A stretch of 27,797 nucleotides of DNA, taken from Anammoximicrobium sp964486845. Its GTDB lineage: Bacteria; Planctomycetota; Planctomycetia; Pirellulales; Pirellulaceae. The stretch covers positions 1 through 27,797 of the forward strand of contig CAZAQY010000089.1 in NCBI GenBank assembly GCA_964486845.1, given 5' to 3'. Position numbers and translations under genes: made by a program. The notes under the pieces were generated by a model. It did not search any database and was not told where the DNA came from. It worked only from the letters and a program-made list of their open reading frames with translations. This document shows positions 7,706 to 16,661 of this stretch, one piece after another. Position 1 is the stretch's first letter; every line of letters begins with the position of its first letter.

Positions 7706-9502
7706 TTACTTCCGCCGCAGCGTGAAACCCGTGTAGTGCAAGCCCGTTTCGTCGTCCGTCAGCAAGCTGCCGCTGGGGGCCAGGTAACGGGCCAGAACGG
7801 CAAAGGGCGGCAGGGGATGGTCGCGCAGGGCGTCGTTGACGGCGCGGAAGAAGCGATTGTTCTCGGCCCCTTGCGAGAGCCGCTGCCGCGTCGTCTCGGC
7901 ATTGGCGATCTCGTACCACAGCCGCAGGGCTTCTTCCGGACGATCAAACGCGATCAGGCTGGCACGTTCGCCGCCCGGTTGGCTGCGGATCTTGCTGGCG
8001 ACCAGGCGGAATTCCAGCTGATCGGCCAGCGACTGGCTGGCGTTGCTCTTGGCCACGATCGCCTGCTTCAGCAAATCCAGGGCGTCCGTCAGCAGCAAGT
8101 AGTCGTCGACGATCGCGACGGCCGGGTCGGGCTGCCGAATCAGCGGGCGGTTCGGCGGTTCTTTGGCTCGCGGTTTTCTCGCCGGGACTCGGTAGATCGT
8201 CACGCCGGCGAACGTGTCGCGGCTCATCTGCGGCCCCGCCTTGGCGATCACCGTTTCCAGCGTCTTCTCGAAGGCTTTCGCGTCTTTCAGCTTGACGCCC
8301 AAGAGGTTCGCGCGGCTGTTCAAGCGCGCGGGCCGGACCATCGCGTTGACCAGCGTCACGCGGCCGGCCAGGGCGTCCACCACGTCCTTGCGGAAGTCGA
8401 TCCCCAAACGGTCCTTCACCTCGCGCTCGAACGAGGACGCCAACGCCCCTTCGCCGCGAATCTTGTCGTACAAGGAAGCGAAACTGGCATACGTCTTGCC
8501 GAGGTCCCAATTCACGGTCATATAGCTGGCTGCATCCGCCGGCACCCAGTTCTCCGGCGTGGTGTCGCCGGCTCGCGGGGCAATCAGTTCCAGCACGCCC
8601 TGGCGGGGACTGTCCAGCAACAGGTGCAAATGCGTGATCGCGTCGAAGTCCTCCGCAGCGAATGTCATGCTGCCCCCGATGCCTCGGACGCCGTTTACCC
8701 CCAGGGCGGGAAACAGGGCCACGAGCGTCTGAGCGCCGACGTTGCCCCGCGACGCACGGCTGAACAGCGTCACGGGATCGATGAAGAACTCGACCTGCGG
8801 CGGCTGGTCTTCCGTCCCGGCACAGCGGCGCATGACGGCGGCAAAGTTCGGGTTGTCGGCCAACGACCGGACCCCTTCCGCTCTCTTTCCGCTCCAGGCG
8901 TTCAACATGCCCTTGGTCACTTCCAGATCGCTGGTGACCAGGACCACGTTGTCGCGGACGGCGAAGACCGCCTGCTGCGTCTCGTCGCCGGGGCGGTCGA
9001 AGATCGTGAGCTTGGTGTCCCCCAGCGTTTCTGCGGATCGTGTGGATCCGTCGTTTTCGATTCCTTGGGCAATCCGGTTCAAGAGCTTCTCCACCATCGG
9101 CAGCCGTGGGCCCACATCGACCAAAAACACGATCGTAGGGCGGCTTTCTTCCGGGGTGACGATCGCCAGGCACATTTCGCCTTGTGGGATCGACAGCAGA
9201 TCGTCCAGCGAGGCCCCGATCTGGTCCTCGGCACGCTTGAACGCTTCGATAGCCGAACCGTACAACTGCGAGACAAACGGCTGCATCGCCGGGTCCTGCG
9301 TGATCCGGCCGATCGCCGTCTCCTTGAATTTGGCCACCGTCTCCGCCGTCACAGGAAAACGCACGTACAGCACGGTGTTTTCCGGCAGCAAGCGAGCCGC
9401 ATCGGGGCGATCCGCGGCGGTCGCCAAGGCGGGCATCCAAAACAGAATAGCGGCCCCCAAGGGCAGCCATCGGGTCACAACGCGACAGCGGATACAGGTC
9501 AT
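7706..9502 (-). CDS. Large secreted protein of unknown function (DUF3352-like)
   Basis: This 598-aa protein has a clear Sec signal peptide (Arg-rich start, hydrophobic PLGAAILFWMPALATA, cleavage near residue 29/30), so it acts outside the cytoplasmic membrane. The mature part begins with a PDAARLLPENTVLYVRFP segment and contains repeated alpha/beta stretches. It resembles the DUF3352-type secreted proteins common in planctomycetes, but the assignment is from memory and weak. No catalytic motif is seen. The start at 9502 is chosen because AGGAG lies 7 nt upstream on the minus strand; an earlier ATG would add seven residues ahead of the signal peptide. It is a single-gene unit facing the M16 operon tail to tail. 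Confidence 0.85.
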   Translation of the reverse strand: MTCIRCRVVTRWLPLGAAILFWMPALATAADRPDAARLLPENTVLYVRFPVTAETVAKFKETAIGRITQDPAMQPFVSQLYGSAIEAFKRAEDQIGASLDDLLSIPQGEMCLAIVTPEESRPTIVFLVDVGPRLPMVEKLLNRIAQGIENDGSTRSAETLGDTKLTIFDRPGDETQQAVFAVRDNVVLVTSDLEVTKGMLNAWSGKRAEGVRSLADNPNFAAVMRRCAGTEDQPPQVEFFIDPVTLFSRASRGNVGAQTLVALFPALGVNGVRGIGGSMTFAAEDFDAITHLHLLLDSPRQGVLELIAPRAGDTTPENWVPADAASYMTVNWDLGKTYASFASLYDKIRGEGALASSFEREVKDRLGIDFRKDVVDALAGRVTLVNAMVRPARLNSRANLLGVKLKDAKAFEKTLETVIAKAGPQMSRDTFAGVTIYRVPARKPRAKEPPNRPLIRQPDPAVAIVDDYLLLTDALDLLKQAIVAKSNASQSLADQLEFRLVASKIRSQPGGERASLIAFDRPEEALRLWYEIANAETTRQRLSQGAENNRFFRAVNDALRDHPLPPFAVLARYLAPSGSLLTDDETGLHYTGFTLRRK

Positions 9503-9600
9503 CGTATAGCTCCTGGTTTCCAAGCGAAAAGAGTGCGGCGACCAAGGTTCGCCCGTGTTCGTATCACTGAAGTCCGATTTCTGTTTTTCGCGAGCATTTT

Positions 9601-9746
9601 GGAGTGCGGCACCTTGCCGCCGCTTTGGCCCGATGGCGACGCAACGACCGCCGCTTTATGTTCCGGTGTCATGCTGTGTCTCCTGAACCCAATCGGCCGC
9701 GCCGCTTCCGGCCGCGGTCTAAAGCGGTGACAAGGCGCCGCACTCC
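9601..9746. repeat. MITE-like inverted-repeat element
   Basis: The left end (9601-9628) starts GGAGTGCGGCACCTTG. The reverse complement of the right end (9719-9746) starts GGAGTGCGGCGCCTTG. About 24 of 28 positions match, with a common CCGCTTT block at the inner side. The roughly 90-bp centre is GC-rich, has no open frame and carries smaller GGCCG palindromes. The shape suggests a non-autonomous mobile or REP-like palindromic element. No target-site duplication is obvious. Confidence 0.75.
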
Positions 9747-9914
9747 GAGACTCGGTTGCGGAGGCTGGCCGCATTCGTTCACCGCACGTAGTAAAATACC
9801 CGCGAGCAGGGCGTTAAGTTCTCCCAAACGCGGAAAATGGGGCGAACTTGCCGCCGGCGCAAGGCTTGCAGCTCAAATCAAAAATTCGGCCTTGACTGGC
9901 CTTTCTTGGCGGAT

Positions 9915-9934
9915 TTGGTTAGATTATTGGTTAG
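9915..9934 (+). promoter_or_regulatory. Direct repeat in probable promoter region of BON gene
   Basis: Two TTGGTTAG copies spaced 12 bp apart sit about 115 bp before the BON gene start in a locally AT-rich stretch. They could be an activator or repressor site. A TTGACT at 9893 could be a -35 element, but no -10 box at proper spacing is convincing. Confidence 0.3.
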
Positions 9935-10046
9935 GGAAGGGACGCGGGCCGGATGATGATGTTTGACGGTCTTGCGCCCGATCTTCCAACTGGACGTCGA
10001 GTCGCAGGGGGATCCGCGTCCGGCCTCCAACAAGGGGAGCACTAAC

Positions 10047-10700
10047 ATGGCGAGCAAATGGAATCATCTCTTCCCGCTGGCAATGACCTTCGCCTTGTCC
10101 GTTTTTCTGCCCCGCTGGCTGCCGGCACAGCAGCGTGAGACCGGCCAGTCGCAGACCACACAGACGGGGCAGACAGAAATCGCTGGCCAGATCTCGGGCA
10201 ACGAGCGATTCTTGCGGGAAAACCGCGATCCCGGACAACTCGTCGGGGGCACCGCCCAGGGCGTTGGCAACCTGCGCGGCCAGACGGATGCCACAGGCCA
10301 GGGAACGAGCGGGATGTTGGGCGGCCAAAGCGGCATCAACTCCAGGTACCAGATGAGCAACTTATTCAATTCCGGGATGTTCAATACCTCCCGCCAGCAA
10401 CGGCAGCAGCTGCGCGTGCCGTTGCGGATTGGCCCCAACAGTTTTCCCTTTTCCTCGGCCACACCCGCTGTCACTACCGGTCCCAACCTGCGGGTACAAA
10501 ACCGGCTGGCACGGATCCCTCAACTAAAGAACGGGAGTTCGTTGAAGGTGGAAATGGAGGGGCAAGTTGCGGTCCTGCGGGGCGAGGTGGCGTCGCAGCA
10601 CGAACGGGATTTGGTGGGGAAGCTTGTGCTCTTGGAGCCGGGGATCGCGGACGTACGAAATGAGTTGCAGGTGGGGCCGGAGCCGTCCCCAAAGCCATAG
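10047..10700 (+). CDS. Secreted BON-domain protein
   Basis: This 217-aa protein has a signal peptide (hydrophobic LAMTFALSVFL, cleavage near LPA/QQ, residue 27). A Gln/Gly/Thr-rich low-complexity stretch follows (residues 30-130), then a C-terminal BON-like domain (about 150-212) with the expected VQNRL..IPQL...VEMEGQVAVLRGEV...LVGKLVLLEPGIADVRNEL pattern. BON domains bind membranes or lipid surfaces in outer membrane and secretin-associated proteins. The ATG at 10047 has GGGGAG 7 nt upstream. Its last 227 bp are antisense to the end of the neighbouring lipoprotein gene. Its position beside a secretin gene suggests an envelope role. Confidence 0.88.
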   Translation: MASKWNHLFPLAMTFALSVFLPRWLPAQQRETGQSQTTQTGQTEIAGQISGNERFLRENRDPGQLVGGTAQGVGNLRGQTDATGQGTSGMLGGQSGINSRYQMSNLFNSGMFNTSRQQRQQLRVPLRIGPNSFPFSSATPAVTTGPNLRVQNRLARIPQLKNGSSLKVEMEGQVAVLRGEVASQHERDLVGKLVLLEPGIADVRNELQVGPEPSPKP

Positions 10701-11553
10701 TGTACTCGTCCTGCCCCTGCGATGCCCCCGTCGCCGCAGCATGCGTGAATTCCTTGTTTGGTGCCGTTAGCGGCTCGGACGGCGTCTGGGCGCTTCCTTG
10801 CTGAACCAGTCGCTGGCTCATGCTCGGCGGCAGCCGGATGGTCGTCGAGCGCAACTGGGTCTGGTTGTTGGCGCTGGGCTCGTAAGTGTGCATTTGCTGC
10901 CAGCTGTCGCGCGAAGGGACTCCGGGCGCTGCCACGGCGTACGCGACGGGCCGAACGCTCTGCGGTTCGGCGGACGACAGCGGCGCGGAGTGGCCCTTCG
11001 GCGCCGACTCCGGGCTCTCGGGCGTTTTGCCGGGCAGGACATTGATCGATAGTTCGCCCATCACGACTTGACCGCTGGTCGCTGTGAAGACGGGCAACAG
11101 GCTGATCGACTTGCGGACGCCGCCCACCGGATCCCAGGGGAGCCAAACGCTGTAGGAGGCGCCCAGTTCTGTGGCCGAGTAGTGCTGGGTGAACTGCTCG
11201 GGCGTAAAGGCGAACTTGCGGCTGGGCGTCTTGGAGGGCGTGCCGTCCTGCGAATCATCGTAGGCGTAGACGACCAGTTGACCCACCACCGGCACCGGTT
11301 TGTCCTTGGCGTTATAGAAGTACAGCCGCCCACCGAAGCCGCGCGTGGGCGGCTGGCCCGGCTGGGTGTACATGGCGTCCGACCAAATCGCGGCCAGCCG
11401 CGCCGGAGTCTGGTGCTCGCTCTCCTTGATTCTCCGGTCCTTGCTGGTGATCGCCAGCTTGTCAGAGACGTTTCTGAGGCCGCCGAACTCCATGCTCTGG
11501 CAGCCGGCCAAGAGCGCGAGTGCCAATGCGGGCAACAGGTGTCGCGATGTCAT
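10474..11553 (-). CDS. Secretin-linked lipoprotein of unknown function
   Basis: This 359-aa protein begins with a lipoprotein signal (LLPALALALLAGC, lipid-modified Cys18), so it is membrane anchored. Residues 20-200 form a predicted beta-rich domain (FGGRLYFYNAKDKPVPVVGQ). The rest is Ser/Pro/Gln-rich and ends in a Pro/Arg-rich tail. The start at 11553 is preferred (AAGGA 8 nt upstream); an ATG at 11562 is an alternative. It lies 73 nt after the secretin gene on the same strand, so it is likely co-transcribed and may act as an accessory or pilotin-like factor; that role is inference. The last 75 codons run antisense through the BON gene, which is unusual for real coding sequence, although no stop interrupts the frame. 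Confidence 0.8.
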   Translation of the reverse strand: MTSRHLLPALALALLAGCQSMEFGGLRNVSDKLAITSKDRRIKESEHQTPARLAAIWSDAMYTQPGQPPTRGFGGRLYFYNAKDKPVPVVGQLVVYAYDDSQDGTPSKTPSRKFAFTPEQFTQHYSATELGASYSVWLPWDPVGGVRKSISLLPVFTATSGQVVMGELSINVLPGKTPESPESAPKGHSAPLSSAEPQSVRPVAYAVAAPGVPSRDSWQQMHTYEPSANNQTQLRSTTIRLPPSMSQRLVQQGSAQTPSEPLTAPNKEFTHAAATGASQGQDEYTMALGTAPAPPATHFVRPRSPAPRAQASPPNPVRAATPPRPAGPQLAPPFPPSTNSRSLVEGSVPAGFVPAGWDR

Positions 11554-11626
11554 GGCAGTCATCCTTGACTTACGCTTGATCGTGATCGGCAATGGTTGAA
11601 ACCGAGCAAACAAGTCCGCCGCGCGT

Positions 11627-14600
11627 TTAAGGTCCCTGCGGCAGGCGACGGGCGGAAGTGTAGGGATCAGTGCCCGCTGCCGGCGGCCCAGACGGGTACG
11701 GCCCGACGGGCTGCGCCTGTGACGGCTGGCCCGTACCGTCGTAAAGCAGCATCGCTCCGGGGTATCCCATCGCGGGCGGCCACGGTTGATAACCGGTGTT
11801 CGAAACGGGTTCGACGGCTCGGAACGCGCCGGCCGGCGACTCGGAAGGCTCCAGTTCGCCCGTCCGCGGGCCGCCGGTATGCTCCGGAGACGGCAGCATC
11901 GGCTGGAACCGGCCGTCGCCTGCCGGCAACGGCGCCGGGACCGTCTCCAGCCCGGTTGGGTTGGCGTCCGGGAAGATCGTCGGGACGTCGCTCACGCAGG
12001 TACACCAATCGCCCGGACGGCTGGTCATCCCCACGTCGCCATACAGGGCCATTACATCCGACAGACACCAGCTCATCCGCTCCGATTCGGCGTACCGGAT
12101 CTTGTCGATGTCGTCGTCGTTGCGGATGATGTGCGGGGTCAAGATGATCAACAGTTCGCGGCGCACATCGCTTTCCGTCGTGTACTCGAACAGGCGTCCC
12201 AAAATCGGGATATCGGAGATGAAAGGAATGCCGCGGACCGCGTGATTTTTCGTCGTCTCGATCAGGCCGGCGAAGACCACGGTCTGCCCGCTCCATGCAC
12301 TGACCGTGGTGCTCGCGGTCACATTATTGATGTTGGGAATCACGTTGCCATTGATCGTAACCGAGTCGCCGGCGTCACCCAAGCGAGATTTCTCGGCGTC
12401 GACTTCCATGATGATCAATCCGTCCGGCGTGACCCGCGGCGTCACGCCAAGGACCAAACCGACTTGCGTGTCCACGACCGCTTGGTTCGTTGTGTTCGCG
12501 TTTTGGGAGATGTCGCCGGGACGGGCGGTGATCTGCCCGACATTGACGGTCGCCGGCTGGCTGTCGAGCGTCGTCACCTGCGGGCGGCTGAGAATCTGAG
12601 CGCGTCCCTCGGCTTCGAGGGCGCGCAGCAAGGCCGACACCGCGTCGCTGCTCGCCGAGAGCACGAGACCGCCGTAACCCAAGGTCGGACTGATCCGCCC
12701 GAGTCCAAAGCTCGACAATCCCTGCCCCAGGAGGTTTGCCGGGTTTCCGGTGGTCGTGTCGCCCAGCGGCTTGTTGTTGAAATTGAAGCCAGGACCATTG
12801 GCGCCGGTGTCGCCGGTGGTGGTGAAGCTCTTCCGATCGAAAAGCAACGCGTCCTGCAATCCGAATTCCGTGCCGAATTCAAAGTCGTAACCCAGCGTGA
12901 TCTCGGCGATCAGCACGTCGATCTTGATCAGCGGCGGCCGGCGATCGAGCGATTCGACGACGTGCTTGACCTCGTCAAACAGTTCCGGGGCCGCGCTGAT
13001 GATGATCGTGTTGCTAATGGTTTCCGGCACCACGATGACGCGGCGGTTCCATTGGATGTCCGGGCTTTCCGGCGAGATTTGCAGCTGCTGTTGGAACAGC
13101 GTCGTGCGGCTCTGGATCCACGAACTCAGGGCTTGCGCCACATTTTCGGCGGGCACGTTGGCCAGCCAGTAGACCATGGTCTTGTGCTCCCGCAGGCTCT
13201 GCTCGTCCAACCGCATCAGGATCGCCTCGACGACGCCCAGGTCGCCCTCCGAGCCGGTGGCGATGATGCTGTTGGTGCGCTGGTCTACGCCGAAGCGGAC
13301 GGGGACCAGCGTGCTTTCGCCGCTGGCAGCCGCCGACTGCATGCCAGAAGTGAGAAACGGACTGAGCGTTCCCTGGCCGAACAGCGTGCCGGCGGTGGTT
13401 TGTGTCGTGGTTTGCTGGCCCAGCAGTTGGTTCAACATGGTGGACAACCTGGTTGCGTCGCCGTTGACGATCGTAAAGACCTTGATTTGGGCCGACGCGT
13501 TCGGCAGACGGTCCAATTCGTTGATCAGGGCCTCGATCAGTCCCATGCTCTTGGCCGGCGCCGTGACGACCAAGGCGTTGCTGTTGGTGTCCACCGTGAT
13601 CCGCACGTCGGCCAACAGCCCTGATTCCAGGACCTTGCCGCCCTTGGCGTCGACGGTCATAAAGGAGAGAATCGCCGAGCGGATCCGGGCCCGCTCTTCC
13701 TGCTGGCCGAACGTCTGGCCGACGCCGAACGTGCCGGTCCGGGTGGCGCCCAGCGGCACGCGGCTGCCGACCAACTGCCAGTTCAGCGCGTCCTGCAGCA
13801 CGGGGCCGATGTCGCTGGCCAGCGCGTTCTTGAGCCGGAAGATCTTCAGCTCGTTGGCTGCCGCGGCGGATTCGATGTCCAGCTTGGCGATCATCCGCCG
13901 GACTTCTTCCATGTCCGTCGGGCTGGCTTGCACGATCAGCGAATTGGTGCGGTAGTCAGCCACCACGTTGACGCGCGTTCCCAAGCCCGGGCGGGATGTG
14001 CCGGTCGTGGCCGCCGCGGTTTGCTGCTGGGTCGTCTGGCCCAGCCTGTCCACAAAGAAGCTCTGAATCGTCTCCCGGGCGTCGTTCGCGGAAATGTGCT
14101 TCAACGAAAAGACCTCGAACTGGGCCTCCGGCTTGGACGGCTGATCCAGCTTGGCGATCAACTCCTTGACCTTCTCCACGCTTTCCGGCCGCCCGATCAG
14201 CATGATCGCGTTCGGCTTGACCAGCGCCTGAATGTTGACTCGGCCCTGGCGCGTGGACAGGATGTCGTTGTAGACGGTGGTGATCAACGTGGTCAGCACC
14301 TGGCAGCCGACGTTTTTCAATTCGACGATTTCGATCGCCGGTTCCGTTTCGGCGCTGGAGGCTTCGATGTCGGCGATGATTTTCTTGACGCGTTCCACGT
14401 CTCGTTTGTGACCGCGGATGACCATCGCGTCCAAGCCCTCGATGTACTCGATCTGCACCGGGCCGATCAAGCCGCCCTCGTCTGCGAGTGCGGCGGCCTC
14501 GGCGGCCGATGCTGCGTCCCCGGGCGCCGCAGCGGCCGGGGGTGCGGCCCCCGGCGGCGGGGCGGCGGGGGCAGGAGAGGCCGGCGCCGCTGCCGGCTCC

Positions 14601-15559
14601 TGCGGGGCCGTCGTCGAAGCGAGTTTCGCTGTCGGAACATCGGCGGCAGTCAGGCCCGTTTGCATCAGAATCACCGCCCGTTGCACCTTCTGCGGATCGG
14701 CACGTTCGAGTTGCACCATGTCGGTTTGCTGGTCGGCGGCATCCTGGCGGCGATCCAGCGCTTGAACCACGCGCTGCCACATCCGCACGGAATCGGCCGT
14801 CCCCAGATAAGAGACGGAATTCTCTTGGCGATTCACCTGCAGGACGGGCTGCAAGCCCGTTGCAGAGGCCACGCTGAACACCGCCGCTTGGCCATCGCTG
14901 GTGGCGGCCCGCGTCACACGCCCTCCGAGCAGCCGGACCAGGCTGTTTTCCAAGTCGCGCGACGAGATGTGCTGCAGTTTCGCGCCGCGTGAGGTTTGAT
15001 CCGGGGAGGGCGCTGACGACGGTTTTGTCGGCGCGCCCGACGACTGCAATGCTTGCGCGATCCGGTTCTGGGTTTCTTCCGCCGCCACGACCAGCAGTTG
15101 CGACGTGCGCGGGTCGCCGGCGATGCGGGCGCCGGTCGCCGGGGGAAACGTCTTTCGCAATTCGTCCAGCGTCCGATCGAGTTGGCCCGTTTCGACCTGA
15201 TAGCTGCGGACCACGGAGGGCATCGCAGTTGCTTGCGGCAAACGCGGCTTGGCAGGCGTCTGGTCCATCGCTTCGATCAGTTCAGCGGACAACCGCTGAG
15301 TGTCATCGTCGCCTCGGACCAGAATACGGTTTCCGCTGCGGTCCACGACAATCTCGAAACGGGAACCTTGGCCCGACAGCATGTTGTCAAGTTGCGGGAC
15401 GATGTCGGCGGCTTGCGCGTGTTGCAGACGGTAGGCTCGAAAGCCAGGCGGCGTGGTGTCCTGGGCCGATAGAAGCCAAGCGAATCCTGCCAACGTGGCG
15501 GCCACTCCGGACAACAAGATCGCTCGGCCAACGGAGAACAGTCTGATTCGTGCTATCAT
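11627..15559 (-). CDS. Giant type II/IV secretin (GspD/PilQ-like) with about nine N-type modules
   Basis: This 1310-aa protein starts with a signal or anchor segment (residues 8-32). By eye I count nine tandem secretin-N-type modules, each opening with a strand such as FRAYRLQHA or FEVFSLKHI and closing with a helix ending in LD. They lie at about 39-99, 117-172, 193-269, 279-399, 408-472, 480-561, 570-683, 691-785 and 793-872. Module 4 is split by an Ala/Pro linker (316-360). The secretin beta-barrel follows (877-1145), with EAEGRAQILSRPQVTTLDSQPA, the gate region and RGIPFISDIPILGRLFEY, ending RRELLIILTPHII. A 165-residue Pro-rich tail carries three cysteines (C1165, C1186, C1188). The start at 15559 is chosen for the signal segment and AGGA 5 nt upstream. 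Typical GspD proteins have only four N domains and about 650-700 residues. No pilus ATPase or inner-membrane partner genes are nearby. Confidence 0.93.
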   Translation of the reverse strand: MIARIRLFSVGRAILLSGVAATLAGFAWLLSAQDTTPPGFRAYRLQHAQAADIVPQLDNMLSGQGSRFEIVVDRSGNRILVRGDDDTQRLSAELIEAMDQTPAKPRLPQATAMPSVVRSYQVETGQLDRTLDELRKTFPPATGARIAGDPRTSQLLVVAAEETQNRIAQALQSSGAPTKPSSAPSPDQTSRGAKLQHISSRDLENSLVRLLGGRVTRAATSDGQAAVFSVASATGLQPVLQVNRQENSVSYLGTADSVRMWQRVVQALDRRQDAADQQTDMVQLERADPQKVQRAVILMQTGLTAADVPTAKLASTTAPQEPAAAPASPAPAAPPPGAAPPAAAAPGDAASAAEAAALADEGGLIGPVQIEYIEGLDAMVIRGHKRDVERVKKIIADIEASSAETEPAIEIVELKNVGCQVLTTLITTVYNDILSTRQGRVNIQALVKPNAIMLIGRPESVEKVKELIAKLDQPSKPEAQFEVFSLKHISANDARETIQSFFVDRLGQTTQQQTAAATTGTSRPGLGTRVNVVADYRTNSLIVQASPTDMEEVRRMIAKLDIESAAAANELKIFRLKNALASDIGPVLQDALNWQLVGSRVPLGATRTGTFGVGQTFGQQEERARIRSAILSFMTVDAKGGKVLESGLLADVRITVDTNSNALVVTAPAKSMGLIEALINELDRLPNASAQIKVFTIVNGDATRLSTMLNQLLGQQTTTQTTAGTLFGQGTLSPFLTSGMQSAAASGESTLVPVRFGVDQRTNSIIATGSEGDLGVVEAILMRLDEQSLREHKTMVYWLANVPAENVAQALSSWIQSRTTLFQQQLQISPESPDIQWNRRVIVVPETISNTIIISAAPELFDEVKHVVESLDRRPPLIKIDVLIAEITLGYDFEFGTEFGLQDALLFDRKSFTTTGDTGANGPGFNFNNKPLGDTTTGNPANLLGQGLSSFGLGRISPTLGYGGLVLSASSDAVSALLRALEAEGRAQILSRPQVTTLDSQPATVNVGQITARPGDISQNANTTNQAVVDTQVGLVLGVTPRVTPDGLIIMEVDAEKSRLGDAGDSVTINGNVIPNINNVTASTTVSAWSGQTVVFAGLIETTKNHAVRGIPFISDIPILGRLFEYTTESDVRRELLIILTPHIIRNDDDIDKIRYAESERMSWCLSDVMALYGDVGMTSRPGDWCTCVSDVPTIFPDANPTGLETVPAPLPAGDGRFQPMLPSPEHTGGPRTGELEPSESPAGAFRAVEPVSNTGYQPWPPAMGYPGAMLLYDGTGQPSQAQPVGPYPSGPPAAGTDPYTSARRLPQGP

Positions 15560-16022
15560 GACAATCCTATCCTTCGGGCCGCCACGCCCCGCGTGGCAAT
15601 CACGGTCTTCCCCCACGCCCCGCGGATTCCGCCCGGCCGCCCGCAGCCAACTGCACTGCTAGCTGTAGGATGGCCTCGATGCCCCGTAGAATCCGCACAT
15701 CCAGAAAAATCGGCATAAACTGACACCGTCCTGAGAAGAAGTTGTTGACCGATCGCGAAATGCCAGCGCACGGACGAATTCGCCACGGCGCGTTGTGCGG
15801 AAGCGGTACCTGATTTTTCACAATCTTGCGGTGCAAGGCGAAAAAGACTCAGGTTCGCCGCGTTTCGATCTTTTTCAGATGGCCGCATTTCGTTAAGATC
15901 CCGCCGCTTTTTCGGGTGCCAGGGGCCTCTTCGTTCCGCATGCCCGTCAGGCCGGCGGATCCCTTGGCAGTCTGGGTGCAGGCGAACTGCGTAACGTCGT
16001 TTTGGGAATAGGGGACTCCGAC
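15560..16022. other. Divergent promoter region between secretin and export cluster
   Basis: This 463-bp region is without a gene. Close to the secretin start is a perfect 7-bp hairpin (GCCACGC 15581-15587 with GCGTGGC 15591-15597), and a second partial copy of its arm follows at about 15611. Further right are AT-richer stretches (about 15690-15740 and 15810-15920) that could hold promoters for both directions, but I cannot assign -35/-10 boxes with confidence. Confidence 0.5.
15581..15597 (-). promoter_or_regulatory. Hairpin in secretin 5' leader
   Basis: GCCACGC and GCGTGGC form a perfect stem with a 3-nt loop about 22-38 nt before the secretin start codon, just ahead of its Shine-Dalgarno region. 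It could affect translation or be a leftover of a GC repeat. No T-run follows. Confidence 0.35.
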
Positions 16023-16565
16023 ATGAAGCTGTTGTTCAGCACAAGATTGCGGTTGGTCGTCGTCACCGCTTCCATGCTTCTACTGCCGTTGCAGCAGTTG
16101 CTGGCAGCCAATCCTCAAGTGGTCAACAACGCCGGGCAACCGGCAGCCGTGCAGTCGCCGGTGATCCGAGACGTCGCCTTGCAGGCTGGCGGGACGATGC
16201 GCGGTCAGGTGGTCGACGCCCAGGGGAATCCGTGCGCTCAAATCCCATTGCAGGTCGTTCGAACGTCGGATTCTGCGACCGTGGCCATGACCCGGACGGA
16301 CGCTCAAGGCTGGTTCAAGCTCAGTTCGCTGACGGGCGGAGTTTATCGCCTCCAGACGCCCGCGGGCGCTGCGGTCTATCGGCTGTGGGCCCCCAACACG
16401 GCCCCACCGTCGGCCGTTGCTTCGGCCCTGATTGTCCAGGGCGATCCAACGATGCGTGGCAACCTGGGCAACATCGGCTGGTTCGGCTGGACGCTGATCG
16501 GGTTGGGCATCGCGGCAGCCATCGCCTTGCCGTTGGCGCTGGACGACGACGACGACGCCAGCTGA
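16023..16565 (+). CDS. Small secreted beta-domain protein with C-terminal membrane anchor, paralog 1
   Basis: This 180-aa protein of unknown function has a signal peptide (cleavage near LLAA/NP, residue 29-30). A carboxypeptidase-regulatory-like beta-sandwich segment follows (GGTMRGQVVDAQGNP...TDAQGWFKLSSLTGGVYRLQTP, residues 55-125). After a Pro/Ala linker comes one membrane segment (IGWFGWTLIGLGIAAAIALPLAL, about 150-172), and the protein ends in DDDDDAS. The domain call rests on the pattern of G/V-x-D-x-x-G-x-P turns. The ATG at 16023 precedes the signal peptide directly. It is the first gene of the cluster running into the polysaccharide export genes, and the next gene has the same architecture. 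It may anchor or guide an exported polymer (inference). Confidence 0.8.
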   Translation: MKLLFSTRLRLVVVTASMLLLPLQQLLAANPQVVNNAGQPAAVQSPVIRDVALQAGGTMRGQVVDAQGNPCAQIPLQVVRTSDSATVAMTRTDAQGWFKLSSLTGGVYRLQTPAGAAVYRLWAPNTAPPSAVASALIVQGDPTMRGNLGNIGWFGWTLIGLGIAAAIALPLALDDDDDAS

Positions 16566-16661
16566 TGCGGAGCGCGTCTGCCAGGCCGGGAAGACGAGTG
16601 CGCCCAAACAAGGCGATGCAAGTGTTCGCTCCTGTGGGGGGGGATTGGCGAGGGTGAGGCC

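Larger units (their letters stand above)
9503..10046. other. Divergent intergenic region with inverted-repeat element and promoter area
   Basis: This 544-bp region separates the secreted-protein gene (-) from the BON gene (+). It holds a 146-bp inverted-repeat element (9601-9746) and, nearer the BON gene, an AT-rich stretch with TTGACT at 9893 and two direct TTGGTTAG copies (9915-9922 and 9927-9934). No gene is seen. Confidence 0.6.

Noticed and set aside
7736..9730. 664-aa plus-strand open frame
   Set aside because: It is antisense to the secreted protein gene, which has a signal peptide and good ribosome site. The composition (Gln/Arg/His-rich) is that of a shadow frame.
11786..14992. Long plus-strand frames (612 and 354 aa) opposite the secretin
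   Set aside because: They are Arg/His/Asp-rich antisense shadows of a clear secretin frame.
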